Shown here in pieces: positions 17,010 to 27,311 of a DNA stretch of 64,000 nucleotides. How positions within the stretch are numbered: position 1 is the first letter of the stretch; every line of letters starts with the position of its first letter. The translations under genes were made by a program, and so were the position numbers. The DNA comes from Anaerolineales bacterium (GTDB taxonomy: Bacteria > Chloroflexota > Anaerolineae > JAAEKA01). The stretch lies in contig JACKBI010000012.1 of the NCBI GenBank assembly GCA_020634615.1, positions 124,001-188,000 on the forward strand. The letters are read 5' to 3'. Below the pieces are notes generated by a model, which was not told the DNA's origin, did not search any database, and worked only from the letters and a program-made list of their open reading frames with translations.

Positions 17010-17912
17010 ATGACAACCCACCAAACGTTTGCCACGACCCAGCGCGGGCTGCGGCGCGAGACACCGGCCATGCGGCTGTTCGAGAAGGCCAAACGCTTCG
17101 GCGTCTGGAACCCGGCCGAGATCGACCTGCAACGTGACGCGGCCGACTGGCAAACGCTGACCGGGGACGAGCAGGGTATTCTGCTGCATCTGACGTCGCT
17201 TTTCCAGGCCGGCGAAGAGGCGGTGACGCTGGACCTGCTGCCGCTGATCGCGACGATTGCCCGCGAGGGACGGCTGGAGGAGGAGTTGTACCTGGCCACC
17301 TTCCTGTGGGAGGAGGCCAAGCATGTGGACTTCTTCGACCGCACGCTGCGCGAGGTGATGGGCGCGCCGGGCGACGTGAGCCGCTTTCACAGCGCCAGCT
17401 ACCGCCAGCTTTTCTACGAGGCGCTGCCCGGCGCGCTGACGCGGCTGTGGAATGACCCTTCACCGGAGGCGCAGATCCGGGCCGCGATCACGTACAACAT
17501 GGTCACCGAAGGTGTGCTGGCAGAAACGGGCTACCACGCCTACTTCACCGTGCTGCAGCGCAACGATCTGATGCCGGGACAGGTCAAGGGGATCACGCTG
17601 CTGAAGCAGGACGAGTCGCGCCACATCGCCTACGGGATGTATCTGATCTCGCGGCTCATCGCGGCCGATGACAGCCTGTGGCAGGTAGCCGAGGACCAGA
17701 TGAACGAACTGCTGCCCGTCGCGCTGGACATCATCGGCGATGTGTTCGTCTGTTATGACCCCGTACCGTTTGCATTGGAAGTGAGCGACTTCACCGATTA
17801 TGCACTGAGCCAGTTCGCGAAACGGATGACCCGGCTGGAAAGCGCGCGCGGTGCATCGCTGGAGGAGGTTACGCGCGCGACCGTCGCGGTGATCGAGGCG
17901 GGTGACGGGTGA
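17010..17912 (+). CDS. R2-like ligand-binding oxidase (R2lox), Mn/Fe type
   Basis: The protein has 300 aa. It is a ferritin-like four-helix protein related to ribonucleotide reductase R2. Metal ligands expected for R2lox are all present at the same numbers as reported for the Geobacillus protein: E69, E102, H105, E167, E202 and H205 (motifs AGEEAVT, WEEAKH, MVTEG, DESRH). V72 and Y162, which form the Val-Tyr ether cross-link in that protein, are also there. The family holds a Mn/Fe centre and a bound fatty acid and carries out an oxidation of unknown purpose. GAGG precedes the ATG. Confidence 0.92.
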   Translation: MTTHQTFATTQRGLRRETPAMRLFEKAKRFGVWNPAEIDLQRDAADWQTLTGDEQGILLHLTSLFQAGEEAVTLDLLPLIATIAREGRLEEELYLATFLWEEAKHVDFFDRTLREVMGAPGDVSRFHSASYRQLFYEALPGALTRLWNDPSPEAQIRAAITYNMVTEGVLAETGYHAYFTVLQRNDLMPGQVKGITLLKQDESRHIAYGMYLISRLIAADDSLWQVAEDQMNELLPVALDIIGDVFVCYDPVPFALEVSDFTDYALSQFAKRMTRLESARGASLEEVTRATVAVIEAGDG

Positions 17913-17918
17913 TCCGGT

Positions 17919-17997
17919 CTCGTACTCGTACTCCTCCTCGTACTCGTACTCCTTCCGGAAATCCAGACGAGTACGAGTAAGAGTATGAGGACGAGCA
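17919..17997. repeat. TACTCG-type inverted repeat, copy 2 (family A)
   Basis: CTCGTACTCGTACTCCTCCTCG on one side and ACGAGTACGAGTAAGAG on the other form an imperfect hairpin directly after the R2lox stop codon. It lies between two convergent genes. Confidence 0.8.
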
Positions 17998-18008
17998 GAA
18001 GGGGGAAG

Positions 18009-18467
18009 CTAGGCGCGCGAGCGCACGGCGCCGGCTGCCAGCGGATCGAAGCCGATTGGCCAGCGGGTGTATATGTCGAACTGGAGACCGGCTAAGTCGG
18101 CGCCGTCGAGGATAGTGTTTGCCAGGTTGGCGCCGGTCAGAGCAGCGCCGCGCAGGTTAGCGCCAGTGAGGTTGGCGCCGCGCAGATTCGTAGCCAGCAG
18201 GTCGGCGCGCGACAGGTCTGCACCTGACAGGTCTGTCAGCGCCAGGTCCGCACCGCTCAAGTCCGTGCCGGCAAGGATCGCGCCCCGCAGGCTGGATTTA
18301 CCAAGGTTTGCCGCGCTGAGATCCGATCCGCTGCAATCGATGCCATTCAGATCAGCCTCGTACAATCCGAGGTTCGACAGGTCCATTTTTCTGAATGCGG
18401 GGGTTTCGCCAAGGTCGCGAAAATGCTGCACGGTTTCTCTGAACTCATCTTCCGAGATCTTTGCCAT
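18009..18467 (-). CDS. Pentapeptide-repeat protein
   Basis: The 152-aa protein carries about twenty A(D/N)LXX units from residue 30 to 135 (for example ADLSRADLLATNLRGANL), which fold into a right-handed square beta-helix. The first 30 residues (ISEDEFRETVQHFRDLGET) are a short helical lead. Some members of this class mimic DNA and protect gyrase, but most have no known role. ATG 18467 has TTGGAG upstream; the longer TTG start is less likely. Confidence 0.88.
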   Translation of the reverse strand: MAKISEDEFRETVQHFRDLGETPAFRKMDLSNLGLYEADLNGIDCSGSDLSAANLGKSSLRGAILAGTDLSGADLALTDLSGADLSRADLLATNLRGANLTGANLRGAALTGANLANTILDGADLAGLQFDIYTRWPIGFDPLAAGAVRSRA

Positions 18468-18769
18468 GGTCTCCAAACCTTTTGGAATACAGAATCTGCC
18501 AGGTCATGCTGTCTGGCGGGATTATACCTTGGCAGCGCAGCGAGGGCCAATCATGATTGTCTGGTGACCTCGGCGTGACCTATGGCACTTGGGCACGTGA
18601 CCTGTCGCCGGTTATGATGTGGCTGTCTGGACCGCTTGCTCAACCGATTCCCATGGTTGTAACGCTGTTAATCGTAGTAATCACCCTGATGTAACGCACA
18701 AATAACGGCGACGTGAGAGACTGGGCTAACGATACGACATTTGACGTAATTATTCAGCCTACACCAACA
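18468..18769. other. Intergenic region, no gene seen
   Basis: Between the pentapeptide gene and the structured leader I see no convincing coding sequence. TTGACG at 18741-18746 is a possible -35 box without a clear partner. The strong GC drop near 18650-18770 fits a promoter region for the ABC operon. Confidence 0.4.
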
Positions 18770-18889
18770 CAGTGAATGAAATTCACTGCCTGAAAGTACG
18801 AAGGCCCCTCAGGGCCTGACCGACTGTCTCCCAGCGGCTGAGGCCGCTTCGTGCTTTCAGCCAGGGGATTTCAATCCCTGGGCGGAGAC
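18770..18889 (+). ncRNA. Candidate structured RNA leader upstream of the ABC exporter
   Basis: A run of nested hairpins: CAGTGAAT/ATTCACTG (18770-18788); a closing stem 18790-18800 with 18850-18860; inside it AGGCCC/GGGCCT (18802-18817) and AGCGGC/GCCGCT (18833-18848), giving a three-way junction; then CCAGGG/CCCTGG (18861-18881). GTCTCC in the junction (18826-18831) can pair with GGAGAC after the last hairpin (18884-18889), as in a pseudoknot. It ends 40 nt before the exporter start. It may be a regulatory leader or a mobile structured repeat; no known class is recognised. Confidence 0.4.
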
Positions 18890-18929
18890 TGAATAGTTAC
18901 CATTTGACGAGGAAGAAACGAGGTGTTTG

Positions 18930-19874
18930 ATGGCATCATTGGTCGAAGTCAAAAATCTGGTCAGAAAGTTCGGCGACAACACCGCAGTCGCCGACATCAG
19001 CTTTACCATCGAGGAAGGCGAGGTGTTCAGCCTGCTGGGTCCCAACGGCGCTGGGAAAACCACCACTATCTCCATGCTCTCCTGCCTGCTGGAGCCGACC
19101 GCCGGCGACGCCAGCGTGGGTGGCTTTTCGGTGACCAGCCAACCGTTGCAGGTCAAGAACGTCATCGGCGTCGTGCCACAGGAGATCGCCCTCTACGATG
19201 ACCTGACGGCGCTGGAGAACCTGATGTTCTGGGGCCGGATGTATGGCATGGGCGGCGCGGCGCTGAAGCAGCGGGTCAGTGAGGTGCTGGAACAGGTCGG
19301 GCTGGCCGACCGGGCCAAAGAGCGCGTCAAGACCTACTCCGGCGGCATGAAACGGCGCATCAACATCGGCGTCGGCCTGCTGCACCGGCCGCGGCTGCTG
19401 TTCATGGACGAACCGACGGTGGGCATCGACCCGCAGAGCCGCCGCAACATCCTCGATTCGGTCAAGGAACTCAACCGCCAGGGGATGACCGTGCTCTACA
19501 CGACACACTACATGGAGGAGGCCGAGGAGCTTTCCACTCGCGTCGGCATCATCGACCACGGCAAGCTGATCGCCCTGGGAACCCAGCGCGAACTGACGAA
19601 GCTGGTAGGTGAGATGGACACGCTGCGGCTGCACCTGAACGACGGCGATGACGTGGCGTCTTTGGCCGATGGCCTGCGCAGTCTGCCTGAAGTCATCCAG
19701 GCCACTACGCTGGATCACCAGATCGCGCTGATCGTCCCCGACGCTCAGGAGGCATTGCCGCCGGCCTTGAGCAAGTCGATGGACCTGGGCTACAAGGTGC
19801 GCTCGGTAGACATCGAAGAGCCGAACCTGGAAGCGGTGTTCCTGCACCTGACCGGGCGCGCGCTGCGCGATTAG
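18930..19874 (+). CDS. ABC transporter ATP-binding protein (ABC-2 exporter)
   Basis: The 314-aa protein has Walker A GPNGAGKTT (about residue 38), signature YSGGMKRR, Walker B LLFMDEPTVGID and a switch His in TTHYMEE. The last 80 residues form the DUF4162-type tail common in drug and Na+ exporters (DrrA/NatA-like). ATG 18930 follows GAGGTG. It starts a three-gene operon with two ABC-2 permeases, a typical exporter of hydrophobic compounds; the substrate is unknown. Confidence 0.95.
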   Translation: MASLVEVKNLVRKFGDNTAVADISFTIEEGEVFSLLGPNGAGKTTTISMLSCLLEPTAGDASVGGFSVTSQPLQVKNVIGVVPQEIALYDDLTALENLMFWGRMYGMGGAALKQRVSEVLEQVGLADRAKERVKTYSGGMKRRINIGVGLLHRPRLLFMDEPTVGIDPQSRRNILDSVKELNRQGMTVLYTTHYMEEAEELSTRVGIIDHGKLIALGTQRELTKLVGEMDTLRLHLNDGDDVASLADGLRSLPEVIQATTLDHQIALIVPDAQEALPPALSKSMDLGYKVRSVDIEEPNLEAVFLHLTGRALRD

Positions 19875-19883
19875 GAGGTCGAC

Positions 19884-21131
19884 ATGTCTAAATTGTTCAT
19901 TATCGGCTTCAAGGATCTGCGGGTCATGTTCCGCGACCGCGCCGCGCTGATCCTCATGCTGGCGGCGCCATTCGTCCTGACGCTGGGGCTCGGCCTGGTG
20001 ACGGGCGGGTTCAACCAGTCAACTGGGGCGGTGAGCAACATCCCTGTGGTCGTGGTCAACAACGACGACGGCATGTTGGGCCAGTCGCTGGCAAACCTGT
20101 TCGCCTCGGCCGAGTTGAACGACCTGTTTGACGTGACTAGGGAGCCAGATGCGGCCGCCGCGCGCAGGCTGGTTGATGAGGGCACGACCGCCGCGGCAGT
20201 GCTCATTCCCGCGGGGTTCACCGGCAGCATCATCCCAGACAGCCAGACCGGCCAATCGGGCGACCTGGTACGAGTCGAGGTCTACCGCGATCCCGGCCGG
20301 CCAGTCAGCAGCGGCGTGGCGCAGGCGGTAGTGGAGTCGTTCATCAGCCAGGTGGAGACCGGCCGCATCGGTGGACAGATCGCGGTCGAGCAGTTGCTGG
20401 CCAGCGGCGCCATCCTGCCAGCCGACATACCGCAGGTTGTTCAAACTATGAGCCATGGGCCGGCTGGCCAGGCCGACCGGGACATCATCCAGGTGCGCAA
20501 CACGGCCACTGATGCCGCCGGCCCCAACGAGATCGATCCGATGGCTTTCCTGGCGCCCGGCATGGCAATGTTGTTTCTGATGTACACCGTCAGCCTGGGC
20601 GGGCGCAGCATTCTCGACGAACGGCGCGAGGGCACGCTGGCGCGCATGTTGAGCACACCGACGCGCGGCAGCCAGGTGCTGACTGGCAAGACCTTCGGCA
20701 TCTACTTCGTCGGCGTCGCGCAGATGATGATTCTGATCGTGGCCAGCTCGCTGCTTTTCCGGCTGGACTGGGGCGATCCGCTGGCAGTTTTTGTGCTGGT
20801 TCTTTCGATTGTGGCCGGCGCGGCCGGCTGGGGTCTCCTGCTGGCGGCTGTCGCCAAGACGCCCAGCCAGGTCAGCAGCGTGGGCATGGCGATGGCGCTG
20901 CTCTTTGGCCTGATCGGCGGCAGTTTCTTCGGCGGGACAATCACCGGGCCGCTGGGCACGTTGAGCAAGATCACGCCCAATTCCTGGGGTCAGGACGGGT
21001 TTGCGATGCTGGCGCGCGGCGATTCGCTGGTCGATTTACTACCCGTCATCGCAGCGCTGTGGATCATGTGTTTTGTGCTAGTTGGCGTCGCCGTCGCGAT
21101 TTTCAACCGCAAAGGGATGCTACAGAGGTGA
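19884..21131 (+). CDS. ABC-2 type permease, first subunit
   Basis: The 415-aa protein has one membrane span near the N-terminus (about 22-45), a large extracytoplasmic domain (about 50-215) and five or six spans at the C-terminus, the ABC2_membrane_3 layout. DERREGTLARMLSTPTRGSQVLTGK is the coupling segment that meets the ATPase. A strong GGAGG site lies 6 nt upstream, and the gene follows the ATPase by 9 nt. Confidence 0.9.
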   Translation: MSKLFIIGFKDLRVMFRDRAALILMLAAPFVLTLGLGLVTGGFNQSTGAVSNIPVVVVNNDDGMLGQSLANLFASAELNDLFDVTREPDAAAARRLVDEGTTAAAVLIPAGFTGSIIPDSQTGQSGDLVRVEVYRDPGRPVSSGVAQAVVESFISQVETGRIGGQIAVEQLLASGAILPADIPQVVQTMSHGPAGQADRDIIQVRNTATDAAGPNEIDPMAFLAPGMAMLFLMYTVSLGGRSILDERREGTLARMLSTPTRGSQVLTGKTFGIYFVGVAQMMILIVASSLLFRLDWGDPLAVFVLVLSIVAGAAGWGLLLAAVAKTPSQVSSVGMAMALLFGLIGGSFFGGTITGPLGTLSKITPNSWGQDGFAMLARGDSLVDLLPVIAALWIMCFVLVGVAVAIFNRKGMLQR

Positions 21132-21134
21132 ATG

Positions 21135-22334
21135 ATGTCTAAAGTGTTGAGCATTGCCTGGAAAGATACGCAAGTGCGCTTTGCCAGCCGGTCCGAGATT
21201 CTCTTCTTCCTGCTGCTGCCGATCCTGTTTACGGCGTTGATCGGCCAGTTCAGCAGCGGCCAGGCTGACGCCGACCGGCGCGTGGCGGTGCTGGTCGTCA
21301 ACCAGGACGGCGGCCCGCTGGCCACTGACCTGATCGACACCATCAACAGCTCGACCGCCATCCGTGCCGAGGTGCTGGATGCCAGCGAGGCAGCCCGCCG
21401 CTTCGATGACCGGGACGCGCCTGCTCTGCTGACGATACCGGCCGGCTTTGAGGCAGCGTTGCGCAGCGGCGAGCCGGTTGAACTGGCCATGGAAACCGAC
21501 GCGACCAACCTGAACTCGCTGGTGGCGGAGCAAGGGGTGCGGGCTGCCGCGGGCGTCGTGGGCCGTCCGCTGGCCGCCGCGCTGCTGAGCGTGGATCAGG
21601 CCGAGCAGGTTCGTCCCTTTGCCGGCGACGCTGAGCGGATCGCCTTCTTCGACAGCAGTCTTGCAGCGGCGCGTACCCTGACAGCCAGTGCGCCGGTGCG
21701 TGTCGAGGCCACCAGCGCGGTCGAGAGCGACGATGCCAGTTGGAACGGCTACGCCTTTGCTTCGTCGGGCCAGTTGATCATCTGGACGCTCATCCCGTTG
21801 CTGGGAACCGCAGCGATCTTCGCCTTCGAGCGCGAGACCGGCACCTTGCAGCGTCTGCTGACCACCGCGACCCGCAAATCAACCTACCTGTCGGGCGTGG
21901 TCACAGGGCAGCTTGGTATGGGACTGGTGCAGATGGCGATCCTGGTCGGCTTTGGGGCGTTGGCTTTCAAGATCAATTGGGGCGACAAACCGGCCGCGCT
22001 GGCAGTGGTGCTGGTGGCGTTTGGTCTGGCAGCGGTGGCCATGGGCGTTATGCTCGGCACGCTCGTTCGTAGCTCCCGTCAGGCCAGCGGCGTCAGCATC
22101 ATGCTGGGTATGACGCTGGGGCTGCTGGGCGGCTGCATGTGGCCGCTGGAGTTCTTCCCGCCCGCGGTGCAGCGGATTGTGCACCTCGTCCCCACCACCT
22201 GGGCTATGGAAGCACTGACCGACATCTCCATGCGCGGCGCGGGTTTGCCGCAGGTGATGCCGAACATCGCGGTGTTGCTGGGTTTCGCCGCGCTGTTCTT
22301 TGTGCTGGGCGTTTGGCGGTTTCGCTACGAGTAA
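21135..22334 (+). CDS. ABC-2 type permease, second subunit
   Basis: A 399-aa paralogue of the preceding protein with the same layout: one N-terminal span, an external domain (about 40-205), then about five spans. The coupling segment reads FERETGTLQRLLTTATRKSTYLSG. Two ATG codons follow the upstream stop; 21135 gives better spacing from AGAGGTG than 21132. The two permeases are expected to form a heterodimer served by the ATPase. A family A hairpin repeat follows. Confidence 0.9.
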   Translation: MSKVLSIAWKDTQVRFASRSEILFFLLLPILFTALIGQFSSGQADADRRVAVLVVNQDGGPLATDLIDTINSSTAIRAEVLDASEAARRFDDRDAPALLTIPAGFEAALRSGEPVELAMETDATNLNSLVAEQGVRAAAGVVGRPLAAALLSVDQAEQVRPFAGDAERIAFFDSSLAAARTLTASAPVRVEATSAVESDDASWNGYAFASSGQLIIWTLIPLLGTAAIFAFERETGTLQRLLTTATRKSTYLSGVVTGQLGMGLVQMAILVGFGALAFKINWGDKPAALAVVLVAFGLAAVAMGVMLGTLVRSSRQASGVSIMLGMTLGLLGGCMWPLEFFPPAVQRIVHLVPTTWAMEALTDISMRGAGLPQVMPNIAVLLGFAALFFVLGVWRFRYE

Positions 22335-22343
22335 GCTCGCCCT

Positions 22344-22433
22344 TCTCGTACTTGTACTCGTACTCGTACTCGTCCTCCTGCTCGTCCAGGGATTTCGAGT
22401 ACGAGGATGAGTACGAGTGCGAGTAGGAGCAGG
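22344..22433. repeat. TACTCG-type inverted repeat, copy 3 (family A)
   Basis: CGTACTCGTACTCGTCCTCCTGC pairs imperfectly with ACGAGGATGAGTACGAGTGCGAG across a short loop. It begins 10 nt after the stop codon of the second permease and may end the exporter operon. Confidence 0.8.
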
Positions 22434-22564
22434 AATGGGAAGGCATGTGACCCCGGCTGTGACTTGTGGCACTGGTGGCTGTGACCCTGACCGGTGTATC
22501 ATCGGGTTGTAACGATCAACACCGGCCACTGCGCCGCAGGATAACAACTCAAGGAGACCCACCC

Positions 22565-23098
22565 ATGTCCGTCCAACTGCCAATTCAAACGATTGAAACC
22601 ACTGACACGCACTGGTCCTACCGCCACCGCGTCGCCGCCGGCGTCGCTCTGATTGTCATCGGTCTGCTCATCGCGGCAGGCCAGGTTTTCCAGATCAATA
22701 TGGAAGGGTGGGCATTCTTCGCAGTGCTGGCAGCCATCTTCCTGGCCTGGGGGCTGGTCACCCGCACCTTCGGCCTGATCATCCCCGGCGGCGTGTTGGG
22801 CGGCATCGGCCTGGGCATCTTCCTGACCGGCCTACCGGTCGGTGGAGCCAGCGAGTTCATCACCGGCGGCGTGTTCCTGATCGGCTTCGCAGCCGGCTGG
22901 GCGCTGATCAGCCTGCTGTCGCTCTTCACCAGCGACCGGTTGGCCTGGTGGCCGCTGATCCCCGGCGGCATCCTGGCAGCCATCGGCGCGGTGCTGATGA
23001 CCGGCGCAGCCGGCCTGGGACTGTTGACGGCCCTCGGTTACGCCTGGCCGCTGGCGCTGATCGGGGTGGGTGCATATATCCTGCTCAAGCGCAAGTAA
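22565..23098 (+). CDS. Small integral membrane protein (LiaI/DUF5668-like)
   Basis: The 177-aa protein has six or seven hydrophobic segments arranged as repeated hairpins (GVALIVIGLLIAAGQVF, LAAIFLAWGLV, LGGIGLGIFLTG, LAAIGAVLMTGAAGLG, WPLALIGVGAYILL), each typical of small LiaI/DUF5668-type units. AAGGAG precedes the ATG. No catalytic residue is seen. The role may be membrane-stress related, but this is a guess. A hairpin followed by TTTGTG ends the gene. Confidence 0.6.
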   Translation: MSVQLPIQTIETTDTHWSYRHRVAAGVALIVIGLLIAAGQVFQINMEGWAFFAVLAAIFLAWGLVTRTFGLIIPGGVLGGIGLGIFLTGLPVGGASEFITGGVFLIGFAAGWALISLLSLFTSDRLAWWPLIPGGILAAIGAVLMTGAAGLGLLTALGYAWPLALIGVGAYILLKRK

Positions 23099-23127
23099 CA
23101 TCGATCACATCCGGCGTGTGACAATAA

Positions 23128-23160
23128 CAGATGGCCATGGTATCATACCACGGTCATCTG
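23128..23160 (+). terminator. Hairpin terminator after the small membrane protein
   Basis: CAGATGGCCATGGTAT and ATACCACGGTCATCTG (two mismatches) form a stem, followed by TTTGTGT. It lies 29 nt after the stop codon. Confidence 0.55.
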
Positions 23161-23235
23161 TTTGTGTCTGCAAGCGGGCAACTATCAACCGCTGGTCACG
23201 CAGTTCGATGCATTACGGGGCGTTCGTTCTGAGCT

Positions 23236-25347
23236 ATGGTGGTGAGATCCAAGAAGTCAGTCAACTCAAAGCGTGGTGCCGGCAGCCGACTTGATCCGCT
23301 GGTTGTCGATATCCTGCTGGCGCTTCTTGTGTTGGCGGTGGCAGTGTTTTTCCGCTTCTGGCAATGGGGGCAGGTACCGCCCGGGATGGACTTCGACGAG
23401 GCGTTTGAGTCCTTCGAAGCGCTGCGGCTGCTTACCCAACCGGGCTACCATCCCATTTTCTTCGCTGGAAACTGGGGCGTGCCGCCGCTGAAGATCTACC
23501 TGACCGCGCTGGCGTTCCTGCTCGGCGGCGAACACATGTGGGCCATCCGCGCGGTTTCGGCGGTGCTGGGCGTGGTCACTGTCCTGGCGTTGTATGTGCT
23601 GACGCGCAGCCTTTTTCCACTGCCTGTCCAACCCGATGACAGCACAAACGATCCGGGCGCATCACACCTCGCCCGGACGATCATGCCCGCCATCGCCGGC
23701 TTGATCCTGGCCGTCCTGCCGTGGCACGTCGCCTTCAGCCGGCGGGGAGTCGAGGTGATTCTGTTGCCTCTCTGGGCAATCCTGGCCGTGCTGTTTCTGG
23801 TGCGCGGGCTCAAATCGGGCAAATACTGGCAGTTCGCTCTCTCGGGGTTTTTCTGGGGCAGCGCAATCTACACCTATCAGGCAGCCTGGCTGCTGCCCGG
23901 CGTGCTGGCGCTGTTTTTGGCCTACAAGACCATCCAGGAGCGCGGTTTCTGGCGGCGTCACGGGACACGCCTGCTGCTGTTGATGGCCGTCGCGCTGCTG
24001 GTTGCGCTGCCGCTGGCGGTCTTCGCCCTGCAAAACCCGGCCGTGTTCGGGCAGCGCGCGTCCCAGACCAACGTCGCCGCGCTGGCAGGGGATGCCGGGC
24101 AGGCAACGCTGGCCGGCAATGCCGCCAAATTGGCCGGGCTGTTTGTAACCGGCGGCGATCCCAACGCCAGCGATGGCCTGCCGGATCGGTCGCCGGTTCC
24201 CTGGCCGCTGGCGCTGGCCCTGGCCGGCGGGCTGCTGGTGTCGCTGCGCCGCATCAAACGCGCCGAGTACGGCCTGCTGCTGATCTGGTTCTTCTGGATG
24301 CTGACCCCTTCGCTGATAACCAACGACGCCCCCAGCATTCGCCGCGCGATTGGTTCCACCCCTGCTATGGCGATGTTGATGGCGCTTGGAATCTGCTGGG
24401 CGGTCGACAAATTCGAACAGGCGGCACGCGGCCGCTCGTCACGCCGATTGACCGGTCCGCTTGCCCTCGTCGCAGTCGCCGCGCTGCTGATATTCACGAC
24501 TGGCTGGAGCTACCAGTATTATTTTCGCGACTGGGGCCGCGGCAAGGATCTGTTCCACTGGTTTGACGTAGGACTCGTGCAGATGGGGCAGGCTGCGGCG
24601 CAGGCGCAGGACGGCACGGCGCTGTACTACACACCCGCGCCTGACCGCTCGGTGCTGCATCTGCCGCTGGCCTGGCAGGTGCGGGACCGTGAGTTGCGCA
24701 CATTTGACGGTCAATCCGGCCTCGTGCTGGCGGCGGCCAATCCTGCAGGCGTGCGCTACCTTGTCAAAACGTTTCAGGGAGATAGCTCGACACTACCTGC
24801 TCTGCAAAACTATTATCCGACCGGCCAGCTAGTTGATGAGGTGAGCAACGAATATGGCGTTCCCTACGGTGCGGCGTTTACCGTGCCGCCAGATACAGCG
24901 CCGACCTTGACCATACAGTATCCGCTGGCTGCCAGCTTCGACGATGAGGTTACCTTGTTGGGAGCGAATCTGTCGGCTACAGAAATCCGGGCAGGTGAAC
25001 CTCTGACAGTGACGCTTTTCTGGCAATCTGCTTCGGGACCGCTGCCGCAAAGCTATACTATTTTCACCCACTTGCTCGGCCCACCCAATCCCACCGATGG
25101 CGGCCCACTGTGGGCCGGACAGGACGGGCTGCCTCTGGACGGCTCCTACTCGACAACCCGCTGGAACAGCGACGAGATCGTGGTCAACGAACACGTCATC
25201 GTCGTGCCAGACGACGCACTTCCCGGCGATTATCAGGTCGAAGTCGGCCTCTATCTCCTTGCAACCGGCGAACGCCTGGCGATCGTTGACGATCAGGGGC
25301 AGCGTCTGGGAGACAGCCTGGTAGTCACAAGCATTCCCCTGCGCTGA
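23236..25347 (+). CDS. GT39-type membrane glycosyltransferase with C-terminal beta-sandwich
   Basis: The 703-aa protein has about eleven membrane spans over residues 20-450. The first external loop contains PPGMDFDEAFESFEALRLL, whose acidic DE pair is the catalytic site in PMT/ArnT-type (GT39/GT83) enzymes that use lipid-linked sugars. Residues about 555-700 form a soluble beta-sandwich (VTLLGANLSATEIRAGEPLTVTLFW, then DYQVEVGLYLLATGERL), common after such proteins in Chloroflexi. The acceptor is unknown. The start ATG lacks a strong ribosome site. It stands alone between a terminator and a convergent ABC operon. Confidence 0.82.
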   Translation: MVVRSKKSVNSKRGAGSRLDPLVVDILLALLVLAVAVFFRFWQWGQVPPGMDFDEAFESFEALRLLTQPGYHPIFFAGNWGVPPLKIYLTALAFLLGGEHMWAIRAVSAVLGVVTVLALYVLTRSLFPLPVQPDDSTNDPGASHLARTIMPAIAGLILAVLPWHVAFSRRGVEVILLPLWAILAVLFLVRGLKSGKYWQFALSGFFWGSAIYTYQAAWLLPGVLALFLAYKTIQERGFWRRHGTRLLLLMAVALLVALPLAVFALQNPAVFGQRASQTNVAALAGDAGQATLAGNAAKLAGLFVTGGDPNASDGLPDRSPVPWPLALALAGGLLVSLRRIKRAEYGLLLIWFFWMLTPSLITNDAPSIRRAIGSTPAMAMLMALGICWAVDKFEQAARGRSSRRLTGPLALVAVAALLIFTTGWSYQYYFRDWGRGKDLFHWFDVGLVQMGQAAAQAQDGTALYYTPAPDRSVLHLPLAWQVRDRELRTFDGQSGLVLAAANPAGVRYLVKTFQGDSSTLPALQNYYPTGQLVDEVSNEYGVPYGAAFTVPPDTAPTLTIQYPLAASFDDEVTLLGANLSATEIRAGEPLTVTLFWQSASGPLPQSYTIFTHLLGPPNPTDGGPLWAGQDGLPLDGSYSTTRWNSDEIVVNEHVIVVPDDALPGDYQVEVGLYLLATGERLAIVDDQGQRLGDSLVVTSIPLR

Positions 25348-25354
25348 GTTCGAT

Positions 25355-25387
25355 ATCCTCCCGGATGTTCCGAACCTCCGGGAGGAT
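25355..25387. terminator. Hairpin between convergent genes
   Basis: ATCCTCCCGG (25355-25364) pairs perfectly with 25378-25387. The 13-nt loop contains a small inner palindrome. It separates the GT39 gene from the convergent ABC gene. Confidence 0.65.
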
Positions 25388-25403
25388 GTAGCCTTTAGCG
25401 AGA

Positions 25404-27307
<1,904 letters not shown>

Positions 27308-27311
<4 letters not shown>

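Noticed and set aside
22204..22446. Ser/Tyr-rich small frame across the repeat
   Set aside because: It is only translation of the repeat (YSYS pattern), with no ribosome site.
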